Below, one piece after another: positions 32,695-44,160 of a DNA stretch of 64,000 bases. Below the pieces are notes generated by a model that saw nothing but the letters and a program-made list of their open reading frames with translations, was not told the DNA's origin and did not search any database. The DNA is taken from the NCBI GenBank assembly GCA_023375785.1, contig SZWC01004865.1:30862-94861 (forward strand), given 5' to 3'. This DNA comes from Penium margaritaceum. Its lineage: Eukaryota > Streptophyta > Zygnematophyceae > Desmidiales > Peniaceae. Within the stretch, counting starts at the first letter, position 1, and the number at the start of each line of letters is the position of its first letter. The translations under genes and the position numbers were made by a program.

Positions 32695-33215
32695 GCAGAA
32701 ATACCGCGCGCGGCCCTAATTCCGGCACTAGGCCGGTTCTCTGTTTGGACACATCCTATGCTAGTTAAAAGTGCCCAGCCTTGACTTCGAGGTCTGATCT
32801 AGGTCTTCGAACACAAGCATAAAGCATCAAGTATCACAGAAAAGTAAGACTAGACTAGGTCACCTAAGGCTAGTCCAGCAAAAGCCACTGGTAAACAGAG
32901 TGGAGCTGAGGCACTGCTGTCGAGAGGGAAGCGAGCACAGGAGGGGTCGTGGGGNGCAGAAATACCGCGCGCGGCCCTAATTCCGGCTCTAGGCCGGTTC
33001 TCTGTTTGGACACATCCTATGCTAGTTAAAAGTGCCCAGCCTCGACTTCGAGGTCTGATCTAGGTCTTCGAACACAAGCATAAAGCATCAAGTATCACAG
33101 AAAAGTAAGACTAGACTAGGTCACCTAAGGCTAGTCCAGCAAAAGCCACTGGTAAACAGAGTGGAGCTGAGGCACTGCTGTTGAGAGGGAAGCAAGCACA
33201 GAAGGGGTCGTGGGG
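32695..33215. other. 260-bp direct repeat around a single N (assembly join)
   Basis: 32695-32954 and 32956-33215 are near-identical (a few substitutions) and are separated by one N at 32955. A repeat abutting an N on both sides is the signature of two overlapping contig ends scaffolded without merging. Confidence 0.75.
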
Positions 33216-33616
33216 GTAGGTGTGTCCCATGCTCGATGCTGACGCACGCGCTCACTGTGCGTCGCCTCCGCTCTCAGAGTCAGCAAGCCCTGCACACTCA
33301 TGGCCACCGCAGAGCCATACATATATACAGGGAGGATTAACATCCTGCCCATCGCTTGTGGCGCGTGGAAGACACACACACCAACAAGTGACTGCTAGCG
33401 ACATGACTGTCAAAGAGGTCTGCTGATAAAGCTGAGCATGTTGGAGGGAGGAGGCCCTTGCAACTTAAGTGTAGGCCTCAGCGTGCGTCGGCTCCACCAG
33501 ACAATACGTCGGTAGCATCGCGTCTTGCCTTCAGTCATCAGCACGCCAATGTACACAAGCCGGGAGGACCAAACAAAGCATAAATGAGAGATATGTGAAA
33601 AGCAACACTCCCCCAT

Positions 33617-34060
33617 GACTCAAAGGCGTAGTGCACATAGGTGGGAAGAGAACACAGAGACTAAGCGGAGTGCCTTGGTCAAGAAGTCGGCCAATTGCCG
33701 TGCTGTCTCAACCCACATAGTGCTGATGCTACCGTCATGCAATAATGAATGCACATAGTGATACTCAAGATTGATGTGCTTTGTGCTAGTGTGATGCACG
33801 CCGTCATTGTCAGCAATGGCCATGACATTTTTTTTCCACAGTGCAGTGTGATGGACGGGACATACTGACGGAACTCGGACAACAAGTGGCACAGCCACAC
33901 GCTCTCATAAGCGATAGAACCAAGGGCCACATACTCATCTTCTACAGTACTGCGCAATACAACCTTGCTTGCCGCTACGCCAGGACACAGTCGTGACGCC
34001 AAAAAGAAAGATCCAGTCAGTACGACTCTTACCGTTCGGACTATCGGCCCAGTCACTGGA
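33617..34060 (-). pseudogene. B2 RNase H domain
   Basis: In two frames: SRLCPGVAASKVVLRSTVEDEY then MAIADNDGVHHTSTKHINLEYHYVHSLLHD and ARQLADFLTKALR. The motif order equals B1 RNase H; a frameshift near 33840 lies in an A/T homopolymer. The polypurine tract follows at 33616-33608. Confidence 0.82.
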
Positions 34061-34236
34061 GGTGTATCCCGTCACCACAATGGACAGCTATCGACAGAAC
34101 ATGAGGCCTCACCATGGGGAAGAGGCAACATTGTGTAGTACTCAGATCGCAACCTCAAAATGGAGATGATGCCGTTCCTCAGAGAACTCTGCCAGGAGGT
34201 TGACGTCGAATGCAATGTCTGGACGTGTTGTCGTTG

Positions 34237-35460
34237 CTAGAACATTAGTGACCTGATGATGCGTAAGTACGTGGTCACGTCTACTTGGTCCCCAACCACG
34301 AGTGGATCTGAGCTCTTGAGCATCGTTTGACCATCGGGCGACATGGGTGAGGATGCTCTTGGCATGAGGGGCACGTCCTCAGCAAAGCGCTCAGACCAGG
34401 TCTGGAGGTAGGTGGCCTGATGGATATGCAGGATGCCCACGGAGCGATCATGCTCAAGCTCCATGCCCAGGAAGACTCGCCTGACCCGAGGTCCTTCATC
34501 TGGTGAGAAGCATGTAGGAGGTCCTAAACCTGCTGGATGGCAGCTGCATTTGGCAATGCGATGAGCAGGTTGTCGACATAGACCAGGACAGTGATGAGGT
34601 TCTGACCTTGCGGACTGAGGAATAGGACGGGGTTGGCAGAGCTGCGACGGAGGCCGCCACTGAGAAGCGTACAACTGATCTCCTGGTCCCAGCAACGCGG
34701 AGACTGCTTCAGGCCATAAATTGCCTTCCTCAGCTTCCAGACCTTGTCAAAGCCATCATCGAAGCCTAAAGGATGCCCCATGTAGAGCTCCTTGTCCTCC
34801 AGTGAGCCATGGAGAAAGCCATTGCTCACATCCATTTCATGCAGTTCTCACCCGTGCTGGGCAACCAGGTTCAACAACGCTCGACTAGTGGAGAACTCAC
34901 CAACCGGTGCAAAGATCTGGTCATAGTCGATCCCAGGGACTTGAGCAAACCCCTTGTCTGTAAGACGGGCCTTATACTTTTCCAGGAACCCGTCTGGCTT
35001 CCACTTTCGCCGAAGAACCCACTTGGCTCCGATGGCCTTGTGGCCCAGGGGGAAGTCGACGAGCTCACAGACTTGATATTGCCGAATAGCGGCAAGCTCG
35101 TTGGTGCATGCAGCCTTGTAGTGAGCGGCCTTTGGAGACGTCTGAGCCTCTCGTAGGGTGGCTGGATCCTTTGGTCGCTCCATGGGATGGATTATAAGGG
35201 CGTGTGCGTCTTGCGCCCCTGGTGGTATACGCGTGACCGTGGCCGCAATGGCATACCGGTGCTCTTGAAGGAGTAAGGAATATCCCAAAGCTGACCCTGG
35301 ATGTAGGTCAGTGATGAGTGACAGAGTGGCCAAGCAAAGTCCCTTGGTGTAGGGGTGCCCATTGATGATTGTGGAAGTGGTCTGACAAGAGGCAAGGAGC
35401 CTCGTGGGGTGACGGGGGATCGTGGCGTGAGAGGGCGGGAGGAGGCGGCCCGAGTTCTCA
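34237..35460 (-). pseudogene. B2 reverse transcriptase
   Basis: Frames 35498-34848 and 34835-34237: DELAAIRQ-like start with VCELVDFPLGHKAIGAKWV, RKWKPDGFLEKYKARL, FAPVGEFSTSRALL, MDVSNGFLHGSL, SPRCWDQEISC, then VLVYVDNLLIALPN. The second catalytic Asp of YVDD is Asn (34569-34571, GAC to AAC at a CG site). Thumb: GVLHIHQATY-like and MSPDGQTMLKSSDP. Confidence 0.85.
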
Positions 35461-35499
35461 CTATCCACTAGGGTTGAAGGCTCCTGCCTGGACCACATG

Positions 35500-35830
35500 T
35501 GTAGCGCCTCGACACGAACAAGGCAGCCGACCCTGAGGGGCTGGGGGATGTGGACGGGACATCCAGCCTGGAGGGATTGGCGGACATGGACGGGGCAGCC
35601 GGCCCGAAGGAGCTGGCGGATACGGACGGGGCAGCCGGCCTGGAGGGGCTGGCGGACATGGATGGGGCAGCCAGCCCAAAGGGACTGGCGGACACGGATG
35701 GGGTAGCCGGCCTAGAGGGGCTGGCGGACACGGATGGGGCAGCCGGCCCAGAGGGGCTGGCAAACACGAACGAGACAGCTGGCGCACAAGGACCCGCGGA
35801 CGCAGACGATGGGATGCACGGATGCGGCAA
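35500..35830 (-). repeat. 36-bp minisatellite in the B2 integrase-RT linker
   Basis: Eight or so 36-bp units encoding 12-residue repeats such as SASPSRPAAPSV in the element's frame. Same position and unit length as 15545-15905 in B1 but a different unit sequence. The plus-strand ORF with G-L-A-D-M-D repeats is the antisense shadow. Confidence 0.78.
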
Positions 35831-36043
35831 GACAAAGACCGGACCCACCACTCTCCCATGCAACGGAAGGAACATTGATGCGCCAAAGCGAATGAGGTTG
35901 CGGGGAAACAAGTCCTCAAAGGAGAGGGTATCCCAGGACTCAACGATGCAGTGTAGGGTGGGACCCCAGAAGGACCATGCCTTGGACTGACGCGAGACGC
36001 CAAGGACGATGCAGGGACGGACGCGGTACCCGAGCTTGCTACC

Positions 36044-36640
36044 CTAGTGTGGGGCAGGCAGCCACACAATGGCTATGCAGCCCCAGTCGCGGGTCAGACG
36101 GAGGTCGGCTCGCTCTCCACACCAGTGCTGGTATGGTGTAGACTGGCGGGGAATGGGTCCGTGGGGAATCTGGTTCCAGACCCATGTCATGTATGTCATG
36201 GCCTCAAAGTAGAAGGCGTCAGAGAGACCGGACTTGACCCACATGGTACGGACGGCGTCGGCCATGGTGCGGTTCCACTGCTCTGAGACGTCCCTCTGGG
36301 CTGGCGTGTAAGGCGCTGACCTCTCATGATGGATGCCATGGGAGGCGAGGAAGAGTGTGGTTTTTCCCAAAAACTCACCCTCACGAAAAGAACGGAAGCT
36401 ACAGAGGGGGCGGCCACACTCGTGCTTAGCATGAACAAGCCAGTGCCAAATGGTGGGAGTGACTTTGCTCTTCTTCCAAAGGAAATATATCTAGCAATAA
36501 CAAGAGTAGTCGTCCGTCAATGTCAAGACATAACGACTGTGCTCTTTGACGGACTCTGTCGGGAGGGGACCCATGACATAAGGATGAACCAAGTCGAGCG
36601 GGACGGTCAAAGGAGAGGCAGACAAGGGGTAGGTAGAAAG
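36044..36640 (-). pseudogene. B2 integrase core
   Basis: First catalytic site reads LVHPYVMGPL (Asp to Tyr, 36578-36580), second reads F-R-S-F-R-E-G-E-F (Asp to Phe), while the Glu in DVSEQWNRTM remains. Followed by MTYMTWVWNQIPHGPIP and W-G-C. Frameshifts split the domain at 36370 and about 36480. Confidence 0.82.
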
Positions 36641-37230
36641 GTGCATCTCCCCCTTAGCACAATCAATGCACTTGATTGGACAGAGCAGAGGAAAAGAGGC
36701 TGGATCAAGGCTTGTGGCGGGCTGCGTGCAAAGCATGCTGTTGATAGCGGCAGAGTAGATGTGATAGAGGTGACGATGAAGGAGATTTTTGTGATGCGGA
36801 GAGAGTGGTAGTAAAAAAAATGTGGCCAGTGTTGGCCGATGAGGAGGGGGCAGAGGTGAAGGCATACAGGTGTAGTATGTGCCACAAGTTTCCACCGGTG
36901 GTGGCAAGCAAAACGACACAACTTGACGGACGCAACGACACAGTGCCAACACCACGCAAGTGCAGAACATCCATGCTCATGCGATAAAGGGCGATAACAG
37001 ATAGGAGGCTGAGCTCAAGGCTTGGGACAAAGAGGACATCACTCACGGAGCAATCATCAGTAGGACTATGGAAATGAACAACGCCAACACCACGAATGGG
37101 TAGCACTTGACCAGAACCCGTTCAAACCCCGGAGACATCGGTGACGGGACCGAGGAAACTGAAGGCCTCGCATAAGGCCGTCATGTGATGTGTGGCCACG
37201 AAGTCAATGATCTAGGTCTTTGACGGTTCC
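36640..37230 (-). pseudogene. B2 protease and integrase zinc domain
   Basis: The protease site reads IIDFVATHHMTA (Ser-Gly replaced by Phe-Val), with TAG in place of the preceding Trp. A TGA follows in V-S-G-V-stop-T-G, at the same site as in B1. Then LPIRGVGVV, DVLFVPSLELSLLSV and the zinc domain CIDCAKGEMHLS near 36650. Confidence 0.8.
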
Positions 37231-37235
37231 TGGCC

Positions 37236-39135
37236 CGGTGTGGCCAAGTCGCTCATAGTCACATGGTGGTGGGCGAGCGACGCGGACGTGGTGGATGGAG
37301 GTGCAAACTGGGACTGCCAGTCATCAAGCCAGGCAACATCATCACAAAGAGAAGCAAGTGGGAAGGACACGACAAAGGATGGAGTGGAAAAAGGTACAGG
37401 GCACGACCGCAGCATAGACTTTGTCATGCAAGGTGAGGCAATGGAACCAGCGACAACGTAACTCGTACTTCCCTAAGGAGGAGGGCGAGGAACGCCAAGT
37501 TGGAGTGCGATGAACTGCTTCAACTGACGCTCGTGGATGGAGGATGCGACGGAGTAGATTGCCTACGGTGTGCCGGCACCAAAGTCCAAGAAGGAGGAGG
37601 AAGGCACCGGTGACGGAGGAGCGGGCACGGACGGCTGCAAAAGATACTGTGGTGGAGCCGTCACAAGTGTCGCAGATTCAGCAAGAGCAGCAACAGTCAC
37701 GGCAGTGGTGGCAAGGCAACGCTCATGCTGGCGATGCATGGTGGTGATGACGCGAGCCTCGTCAGTCGGGAGCAGCCACATGTACTTGTTGTGCCCCAAT
37801 TGGCCACAGTTGTGGCAGACAAGGCTGCCACCACCAGATTCGCTATACTGCTACTGTGGCTCCTTGCCCCCCTTGCCCCTACGCTTCTTCTTGCCGGATG
37901 AGGAGGTGCCAAAAGAGGCTTTTGCTATTGGGATAGAAACAGCCACCGAGGCGACGACAAGAGAGGCAAGGGACTCCGTGCAATTCATGTGTGACTCCCG
38001 ACGAGCCTCCTTGATGCAGTGGAAGAGCTTGTATGCCCTAGGCATGAGGGTACCCTGGGCAGCCATCGCGGCGAGGACCTCCTGGGAGTAGTGGACGAAG
38101 ATGTTGGAGAAGGTGTCGGTGGCACTGTTTAATGGTAAGGATTGTGGAGAGAGGGGGTGTCGCAGCGTCTCCGAGGCGACGTTGGATGTCCTTTGGGAGC
38201 TGCTAATAGGAGGTGACCGTTTTAGTCTCCCCCATGCGGAGGGAGTTGAACGCCCGGATTAGGCGGCTGGTCTTGGCGTCACTAGATAGACGATGAGGGC
38301 GCCTAACTACATGCCACGCTACTGCGGGGCCAGGGAGTGCACCAGTGCTGAGGTCGCCGAGGAAGGCCTCGAGGGTGAGACGTGCAGCTGGAGGAGCAAC
38401 AAGAACGAGGGCACGCACGACGCGACCGGCGTCATACACCTAGTCGGCCTGGGTGGAGTCAAAGGGCAGGATATAATAGGGTCACACTACCTCACCCTAT
38501 GCCTAGATCCGGAAGGTGAGCTCAAAGCTCCGGAAATACTCGTCTACCTGAAGCGGCGACGATGGGGTTTTGAATTCCTTCGGCCTGCATCCAGCACCCA
38601 GAGTGGGGCCTAGGACTGACGTCACCATCTGATGTTGGCGTTGGGTGTGTTGCAACGCCAGGTACTGTGTGGCATATGACACCGCAAGGCTTGCGTACCT
38701 GGGTGGAACAAAAGGTACTTGCTAACGTTATTGCGGTAGCTGCTGCTACGGTAGTTGTGTCGGCGACTGCAGTACCGCTAGCTGTTGTGTCAGCATTTTG
38801 ATCTGTTGGCACAAAGCGGCGAGCGGATCTTTCAAGCCAACATGAACAACAAAAGAGCCTACAAGGTGTTGGTGCTGCTGTGGCTACTGCTGCTACCGCG
38901 GTGATGAATGTTGCTTCAGGTGCTGTTGTTGCTCCTGCTATGGCTGTTTCTGCTACTGCTACTACTGTGGCTACTGCTGCTGCTGCTACCGCGACTAATG
39001 TAGCTGCTGCTACTGCTGATGTTCCTCTTGCTGGTGTAGTGGTGGCAGCAGCTGCTGATTCTGTTGCAACCAGTGTAGTTGTTGCAGGAAGGGTGGTCCT
39101 CCAACAGAGGAGGACCCCTCTCCATTCTCTGCCAT
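37236..39135 (-). pseudogene. B2 gag
   Basis: Starts at the minus-strand ATG 39135 (MAENGEGSSSVGGPPFLQQ), homologous to B1 gag. A Gln-rich tract encoded by CAG/CAA with scattered TAG follows, then KMLTQQLAVLQ, RALVLVAPPAARLTLEAFLG, TSRLIRAFNSLRMGE and a Lys/Arg-rich stretch. The zinc knuckle CHNCGQLGHNKYMW has Trp in place of the last Cys (37776-37778). Several frameshifts. Confidence 0.72.
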
Positions 39136-39149
39136 GGTGTCCTTTGATT

Positions 39150-40410
39150 CCCCTCATCTTTTTTTTTTTTTTTTTTTGTGTTTGCTGCTGATGTTAGTAG
39201 TGACGTCACTAGTGACATCAGCCTAGGATGGCTGACGTGAGGAGCTTCTGTTGCATTATCTACTGGTTTGCTGCTGTAGATTTCTTTTGTTGCAGACATC
39301 AGCAGTGACGTTGGTAGTGACATCAGCCGAGTATGGCTGATGTCAACAATGGTTGTCGCGCTATTGCTGCAGTCCCTGCTGCTTCAACTGTAGAGCTTGT
39401 GCTACTGCTGTTGTTGATGCTACCGATATTGTTGTTGCTACTATTGTAGCAAATATTATTGTTGCTATTGCCGTTGCTGTCGTAGCTACTACTGCTGCTG
39501 CCCCTGGTGCTACTGTTGCTGGTGCTACTACTAATGGTGCTGCTGCTACTGATACTACTGCTGTTGTTCAAGCTGCTTGCGCTACTATTTCTGAGGTGCT
39601 ACGTGCTGTTGGTGCTGCTAGAGCTACTACAGCGGCTGAGGTGGCTGATGTTGCTATAGTAGGGTCACTTGCAAGGATGGGGGACTTATTTTTTGTGGTT
39701 TTTTTTGGTTTTTCCGTGCTGGCTACTTGATGCGAGCTGCGGGCCGAGAGCTCGCTGCTCGTTGCTTGCTACTCATTGCAAGCAACAAGCTATGAGTAGT
39801 TGTTATTACTACTTCTGTCAGCTATTGCTGCTGCTCGCTGCTGTTGCACGCTTCTGCTACTGTTGCCGACTGCTGTCGCTGCCCGTTTCTGCTGTTGCTA
39901 CTACCAGCTGCTATTGCTGGTTGCTGCTGTTGCACGTTGCTGATGCTACTGCTCGCTACAGTCGCTGCCCGCTGCTGCTGCTACTGCTGCTGGCTGCTGC
40001 TGTTGCTCGCGGCTCACTGCTCACTGCATGTGTTTGCTGCGTGCTGCTGCTGCTGTTGCCGCGCTGGCAACAGCATGGTCACTTTCCTGGTTTTGTCACC
40101 ACGTGTGTCGACGCCGCTCCAGCGTTGGTCCTGCGTGCTGGCTGTGCGTCCACCAACACTACCACCATCGTGAATTCAATGATGCCGGAAAAGAATCAGC
40201 TGCATTTCCTCCACGTCGGGAGCGTTTTGATGACGCAACCCTGTGGGTCAAAGCTGCCAGAAAAAAACCCGGCAGCATTTCCCATGCACGGGCACGTTCT
40301 GGGAAGCGTCGGCGTTGACTGGACCTGTTCTCCAGTGTTCTGCTACTTCTGCTGCACTGTGGCTCTAGTACTAAGCTAGAAACATCTTGTAGCAGCAGGT
40401 TGGGAAAGCA
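39150..40410 (-). repeat. Triplet-rich leader of B2
   Basis: Two blocks of imperfect CAG/GCA triplets on the minus strand (39360-39660 and 39800-40070), a T run at 39160-39177, and bZIP-like palindromes at 39200-39209 (GTGACGTCAC), 39213-39222, 39231-39240, and 39305-39350. GCT-rich plus-strand ORFs here (for example 39669-40379) are artefacts. Confidence 0.65.
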
Positions 40411-40414
40411 GCGT

Positions 40415-41458
40415 TGTTGATGGAGAGTGCAGGAACCCACGCTCGTTGCTTAAGCTGCCCCCTCAATCTACTTCACTAGAGCCTAAGTCTGAGAGCTCTG
40501 GTGTTTGTTACACAGAATTGTGTGCGCCAGAGTTAGCGCCAGACAATAGCTGAAAACTGGAAATGAATGATTAAGAACTGAGAATGAACAGAAATGGGAG
40601 ACCCCTCCAAGTTCTAGCTCCCCCCCTAGCTCTGTAGAGCTTGTTGCTCATGTAACCAGCCAATCAGAAAATAGACCTCTTTTCTGGCAGGCAGGGTTTT
40701 CTCGGTGAGCCCTCCCAGATGGCCGACAGCCCAAAACCCGAGCATCGCCCATTTTGTCATACCATATTACGCACACTGCAAATGCAGTCGTGCGACCAGA
40801 ATGAGCTAGAAAAATAGCAATGAGGAGATATGGCTGCCTAAACCCAGGCAGCGTCTACGCTAATCCCCGGTACCAACACTGCCCGAAAATCATGAAACTT
40901 GGACCCTAGGCATAACATGGAGCTGCAAACGCAACAGTGCATTCAGATACGGCGCTCGACGCTTGGAGAAANGGCCGACAGCCCAAAACCCGAGCATCGC
41001 CCATTTTGTCATACCATATTACGCACACTGCAAATGCAGTCGTGCGACCAGAATGAGCTAGAAAAATAGCAATGAGGAGATATGGCTGCCTAAACCCAGG
41101 CAGCGTCTACGCTAATCCCCGGTACCAACACTGCCCGAAAATCATGAAACTTGGACCCTAGGCATAACATGGAGCTGCAAACGCAACAGTGCATTCAGAT
41201 ACGGCGCTCGACGCTTGGAGAAAGCATATGCATCAACAATGACTGCTGGCGGCACGCCTACCAAGGAGGTCTGGAGTGGAGCTGAGCACGTTGGAGGGAG
41301 GAGGCTCCAACTAGTTGCATGTAGGCCTCGGCGTGGGTCGGCTCCACCAGACGACACCCCAGCAGCGTTGCATCTCGCCTTTTGTCATGTGCACACCGAT
41401 GAACACAAGCCGGGATGACGCAACAGAGTACAAATGAGGGATGTGTGAAGAACCAACA
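40415..41458 (-). repeat. 5' LTR of B2, containing an assembly duplication
   Basis: Starts on the minus strand with TGTTGGTTCTTCAC at 41458, matches the B1 3' LTR throughout and ends near 40415 (CATCAACA). Apparent length 1,044 bp; subtracting the 252-bp duplication around the N gives about 792 bp, close to the 814 bp of B1. Confidence 0.78.
40721..41223. other. 251-bp identical direct repeat around a single N (assembly join)
   Basis: 40721-40971 and 40973-41223 read identically from GGCCGACAGC to TTGGAGAAA, separated by one N at 40972. LTR length comparison shows that only one copy belongs in the genome. Confidence 0.85.
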
Positions 41459-41524
41459 CACCTGTCGGTGCTTTGGCGCATGAGCATGGACACGACGACA
41501 ACTCACATCACAACACTCCCCCAT
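41459..41524 (-). repeat. Start of A3 3' LTR and its polypurine tract
   Basis: On the minus strand: ATGGGGGAG (41524-41516) then TGTTGTGATGTGAG from 41515 and GTGTCCATGCTCATGC, matching the first part of A-family LTRs (9847-9920). B2 begins at 41458. About 19 nt before B2 do not align cleanly. Confidence 0.65.
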
Positions 41525-42063
41525 TGTTAATTATTCGTCAATGGCACGCAGTGATTTCTGGCCTCATTGCACACTAACATCATTGATGCAAGTGATTGAC
41601 CAAAGGGAGACATTGCCATGGGTTGCTCCACCGTCACGACGGTGCTACACGACAGGACAACCCCTTGACAAGGGTCAGCAAACCTTAGCATCATCCTGGT
41701 GTCCTCGTCCTTCAGAGATAGACATGTGCCTTATTGTGTGGACTGTCGTTGGAGCCGTTTTTGTGGGTGGCCGGGCATCATCCCTGACCTAGTTTATGCC
41801 GGGATTGTGACTAGTGACACTTGTCATAGGTTTTGCCAGTTTTGTTTAGTTAGAGGTTCGTCTCTACCATGCACCAAGGTAGCAAGCGAGAGCAAGCTCA
41901 CTGCTCGCTCACTTGCTGCCCGATGTCGAAGAGCTTGTTGGGCACTTGCCCACTTTGTACCTTAAAACCTTCTATGGCAAACCTATGGTTGTCTTGCCTC
42001 TTGTTCACAGCATGCTTCTTGTGCCTCATGAGCTTTCGTGGCATGCCTAGGGCAGCTGCCTAC
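41525..42063 (+). repeat. 5' LTR of D1
   Basis: 539 bp, TGTTAATTATT to GCTGCCTAC, matching 47814-48355 throughout with moderate divergence; it is directly followed by the PBS. Confidence 0.88.
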
Positions 42064-42075
42064 TGGTATCAGAGC
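42064..42075 (+). promoter_or_regulatory. Primer-binding site of D1
   Basis: TGGTATCAGAGC, the initiator tRNA-Met type site, adjacent to the 5' LTR. Confidence 0.9.
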
Positions 42076-44160
42076 TTGCTGCAGAAGAAGGGTGCCGCAA
42101 TGATGTGCTATCCTTAGATCTTAGGGCTATGCACTGCAAGCTGTCAGAGCTTTGTTGCCAAACAGCTAACGCAACCACCTCTGCTCCATCGGCATCGTCC
42201 ATTGGAGTCCAATGGACATTCGTCTCCTGAGGGCGGACTACACCCTCTAGCAGCTGCGCACGTCGCCTTTGCAGCCGACCTCCAAAGTTGCACCTTCGTG
42301 CGACGGCGGGCATTGTCGTGCAAAGCGACAGGCCCCTTCCCCCGTTCGGCCTGCTGCTTGCCACTTTAGCCTCGCAATCCCGTCCACAGCAGCCCGCTTC
42401 CTTTTAGCTTGGCCCGTTGCAAGCGGACTAACAATTTGCCAGCCTAAAGCCAAGCGTCAGCAAGAGCAGCAGCGAAGCAGCCACGGTCATAGCTGCTTCC
42501 ATCGCACACACTACGCTCATCTTCACGCAGCAGCAGCCGCCTCTCCTTTGCCTTGGTCTCTGCTCGTGGCAGTCCGCCATCGGCAGCCGGATCCCTTTCA
42601 TTTTGTCTTGCTGGGAGCAGGCTAGCAGGTTGCCTGCTTGTAGTCAAGCGCCGACATCAGCAGCAGCCAAGCAGCGACGGATGCAGCTGCTGCCATTCGT
42701 GTGCACTCTGCTGATCTCCGCACACCAGGAGCTATTGCTTTTCAGCCTTGGCCTCTGCCCGTGGCAATCTGCCATCGGTAGTAGTAGCAACATCGGCAGC
42801 AGTAGGAGCATTGCCGCAACAGCACTGGGTAGCATCTGGCAGCTGTGCCATCCTCGTAGCCGCAGCCGTTGACAATGGTCTTTTCCCGTGCAGTTGGAGC
42901 AACTACGGAGCTGCGGTCCGTTTAATAGCCTCAGTCTGCTGCTGTAGCAGCACCACCATGGTGGTGTAAGCATCCATGCTCGCTCATCGTGAGATCCCCA
43001 GTGTGGCACCCCTCGGCATGTACCGTACTGTCAAGTACATTCGTCCAAAATAATTGTTTTTTGCCAGCCCATGCATTCCACAAAAACATGTGTGTGGTTT
43101 GGGCGAGTCACTAGTAAAATTCCTTCAAAATTCATTACATTTTGCCTATCAGTGCTTTCAAGTTAAATCCAGTCCACATCATGTGTTCTCCAAAATCGGG
43201 TTGGCATTACAAACTTTTCACGTTATGGGAGAAACATTGGATGTGCAAACATCCAACGGTCATAGAGGGGGGTAGACCGAACCGCGGTGATGGACAGATT
43301 GACACTTGATCTGATGGTCACCCGTGACCACAGCTCGAACTTCCGAACGTTAAGTTTGAGTACCGGGCAAGATCGTCTCGCTATTGCTACTTGCCAAATT
43401 CAAACAGTGGGCGAATTCAGCTTTTTTTAATACCCGGCAAGTCCATATGGGTGACCACACTAGAAACTAAAAAGCACCCGATTTTGGGAGAATACAAAAA
43501 GCACAAAATTCCTTTCTGAAAATGGGACGAATTTAAAAAACAGAACAATACTACGAGGAGCACCAAGCACGTCAGCGCCGTATCTAGGGAGGTGACACGT
43601 CTGCGGCCGAGGCTTTTCCGAGTGCATCTTTGCGCGCTGCGCAACTAAACCCGGTGAGCCCCTCTCACTCTCGATCTCCCGAGGGGGGACACCAGATGCA
43701 CAAAACTGTTGCTGTTGATGTCGATACGGCCAGTCCATACTCTGCCATCCTTCAAGGCAGTTGACGTCACACGCAGCATCACGCAAACTGCTGCACCTGT
43801 CATAGAGGATACCGCTGCTTTTGCTGCCACACTCGCAGCCGCAGCTCGAGCATCCCGCAAACTTGCCACCACGTTGGCAGGGCTTGCCACTAGGGCCTAC
43901 ACTGAGGCCGCAATGGTAGCAGGCTCCATTGCTACCACAGATGCAGGCATCATCACTCAAATTGCTGTAGCAGTATCCGGTGTTGCCTCTGTCACGGCCT
44001 CTACTGCATCTACAACGTCAGCTATAGCTTCATCCACACGCACCTCCACGGTTGCGGCCGTCACTTCTCCTGTATCTGCACCGTCTTTTTCCAACAGCCT
44101 CACCGTAGCTGCCATCTCCATCTCGGCACTCCTTACCACTGTGGGTGCCGTCCTCACTAC
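42076..44160 (+). other. D1 leader and gag N-terminal region
   Basis: 42440-42960 has two diverged copies of a CAGCAGCAGCC...-type segment (about 42465-42600 and 42655-42790). 43000-43640 is AT-richer with no ORF of note. 43709-44284 is open and Ala/Thr/Val-rich with no family signature; it may be gag N-terminal sequence or a compositional artefact. Confidence 0.4.

Larger units (their letters stand above)
32466..33607 (-). repeat. 3' LTR of B2, containing an assembly duplication
   Basis: Starts on the minus strand with TGTTGCTTTTCAC at 33607 after the polypurine tract. The first 250 bp match the B-family LTR, but the remainder does not match B1 or the right-hand B2 LTR. A TATATATG box at about 33320-33327 is a good TATA candidate. 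Removing one repeat copy around the N leaves about 880 bp. The left boundary is inferred from where A3 LTR similarity resumes. Confidence 0.55.
32466..41458 (-). mobile_element. Copia element B2
   Basis: Minus-strand B-family Copia: 5' LTR 41458-40415, leader with triplets, gag, protease, integrase, 36-bp minisatellite linker, RT, RNase H, polypurine tract (33616-33608) and a 3' LTR. It lies inside the A3 3' LTR. Protease (DFVAT), integrase (two of three acidic residues) and RT (YVDN) are all catalytically dead. Confidence 0.82.

Noticed and set aside
35550-35990. Plus-strand repetitive ORF with G-L-A-D-M-D units
   Set aside because: Antisense of the B2 linker minisatellite on the minus strand.
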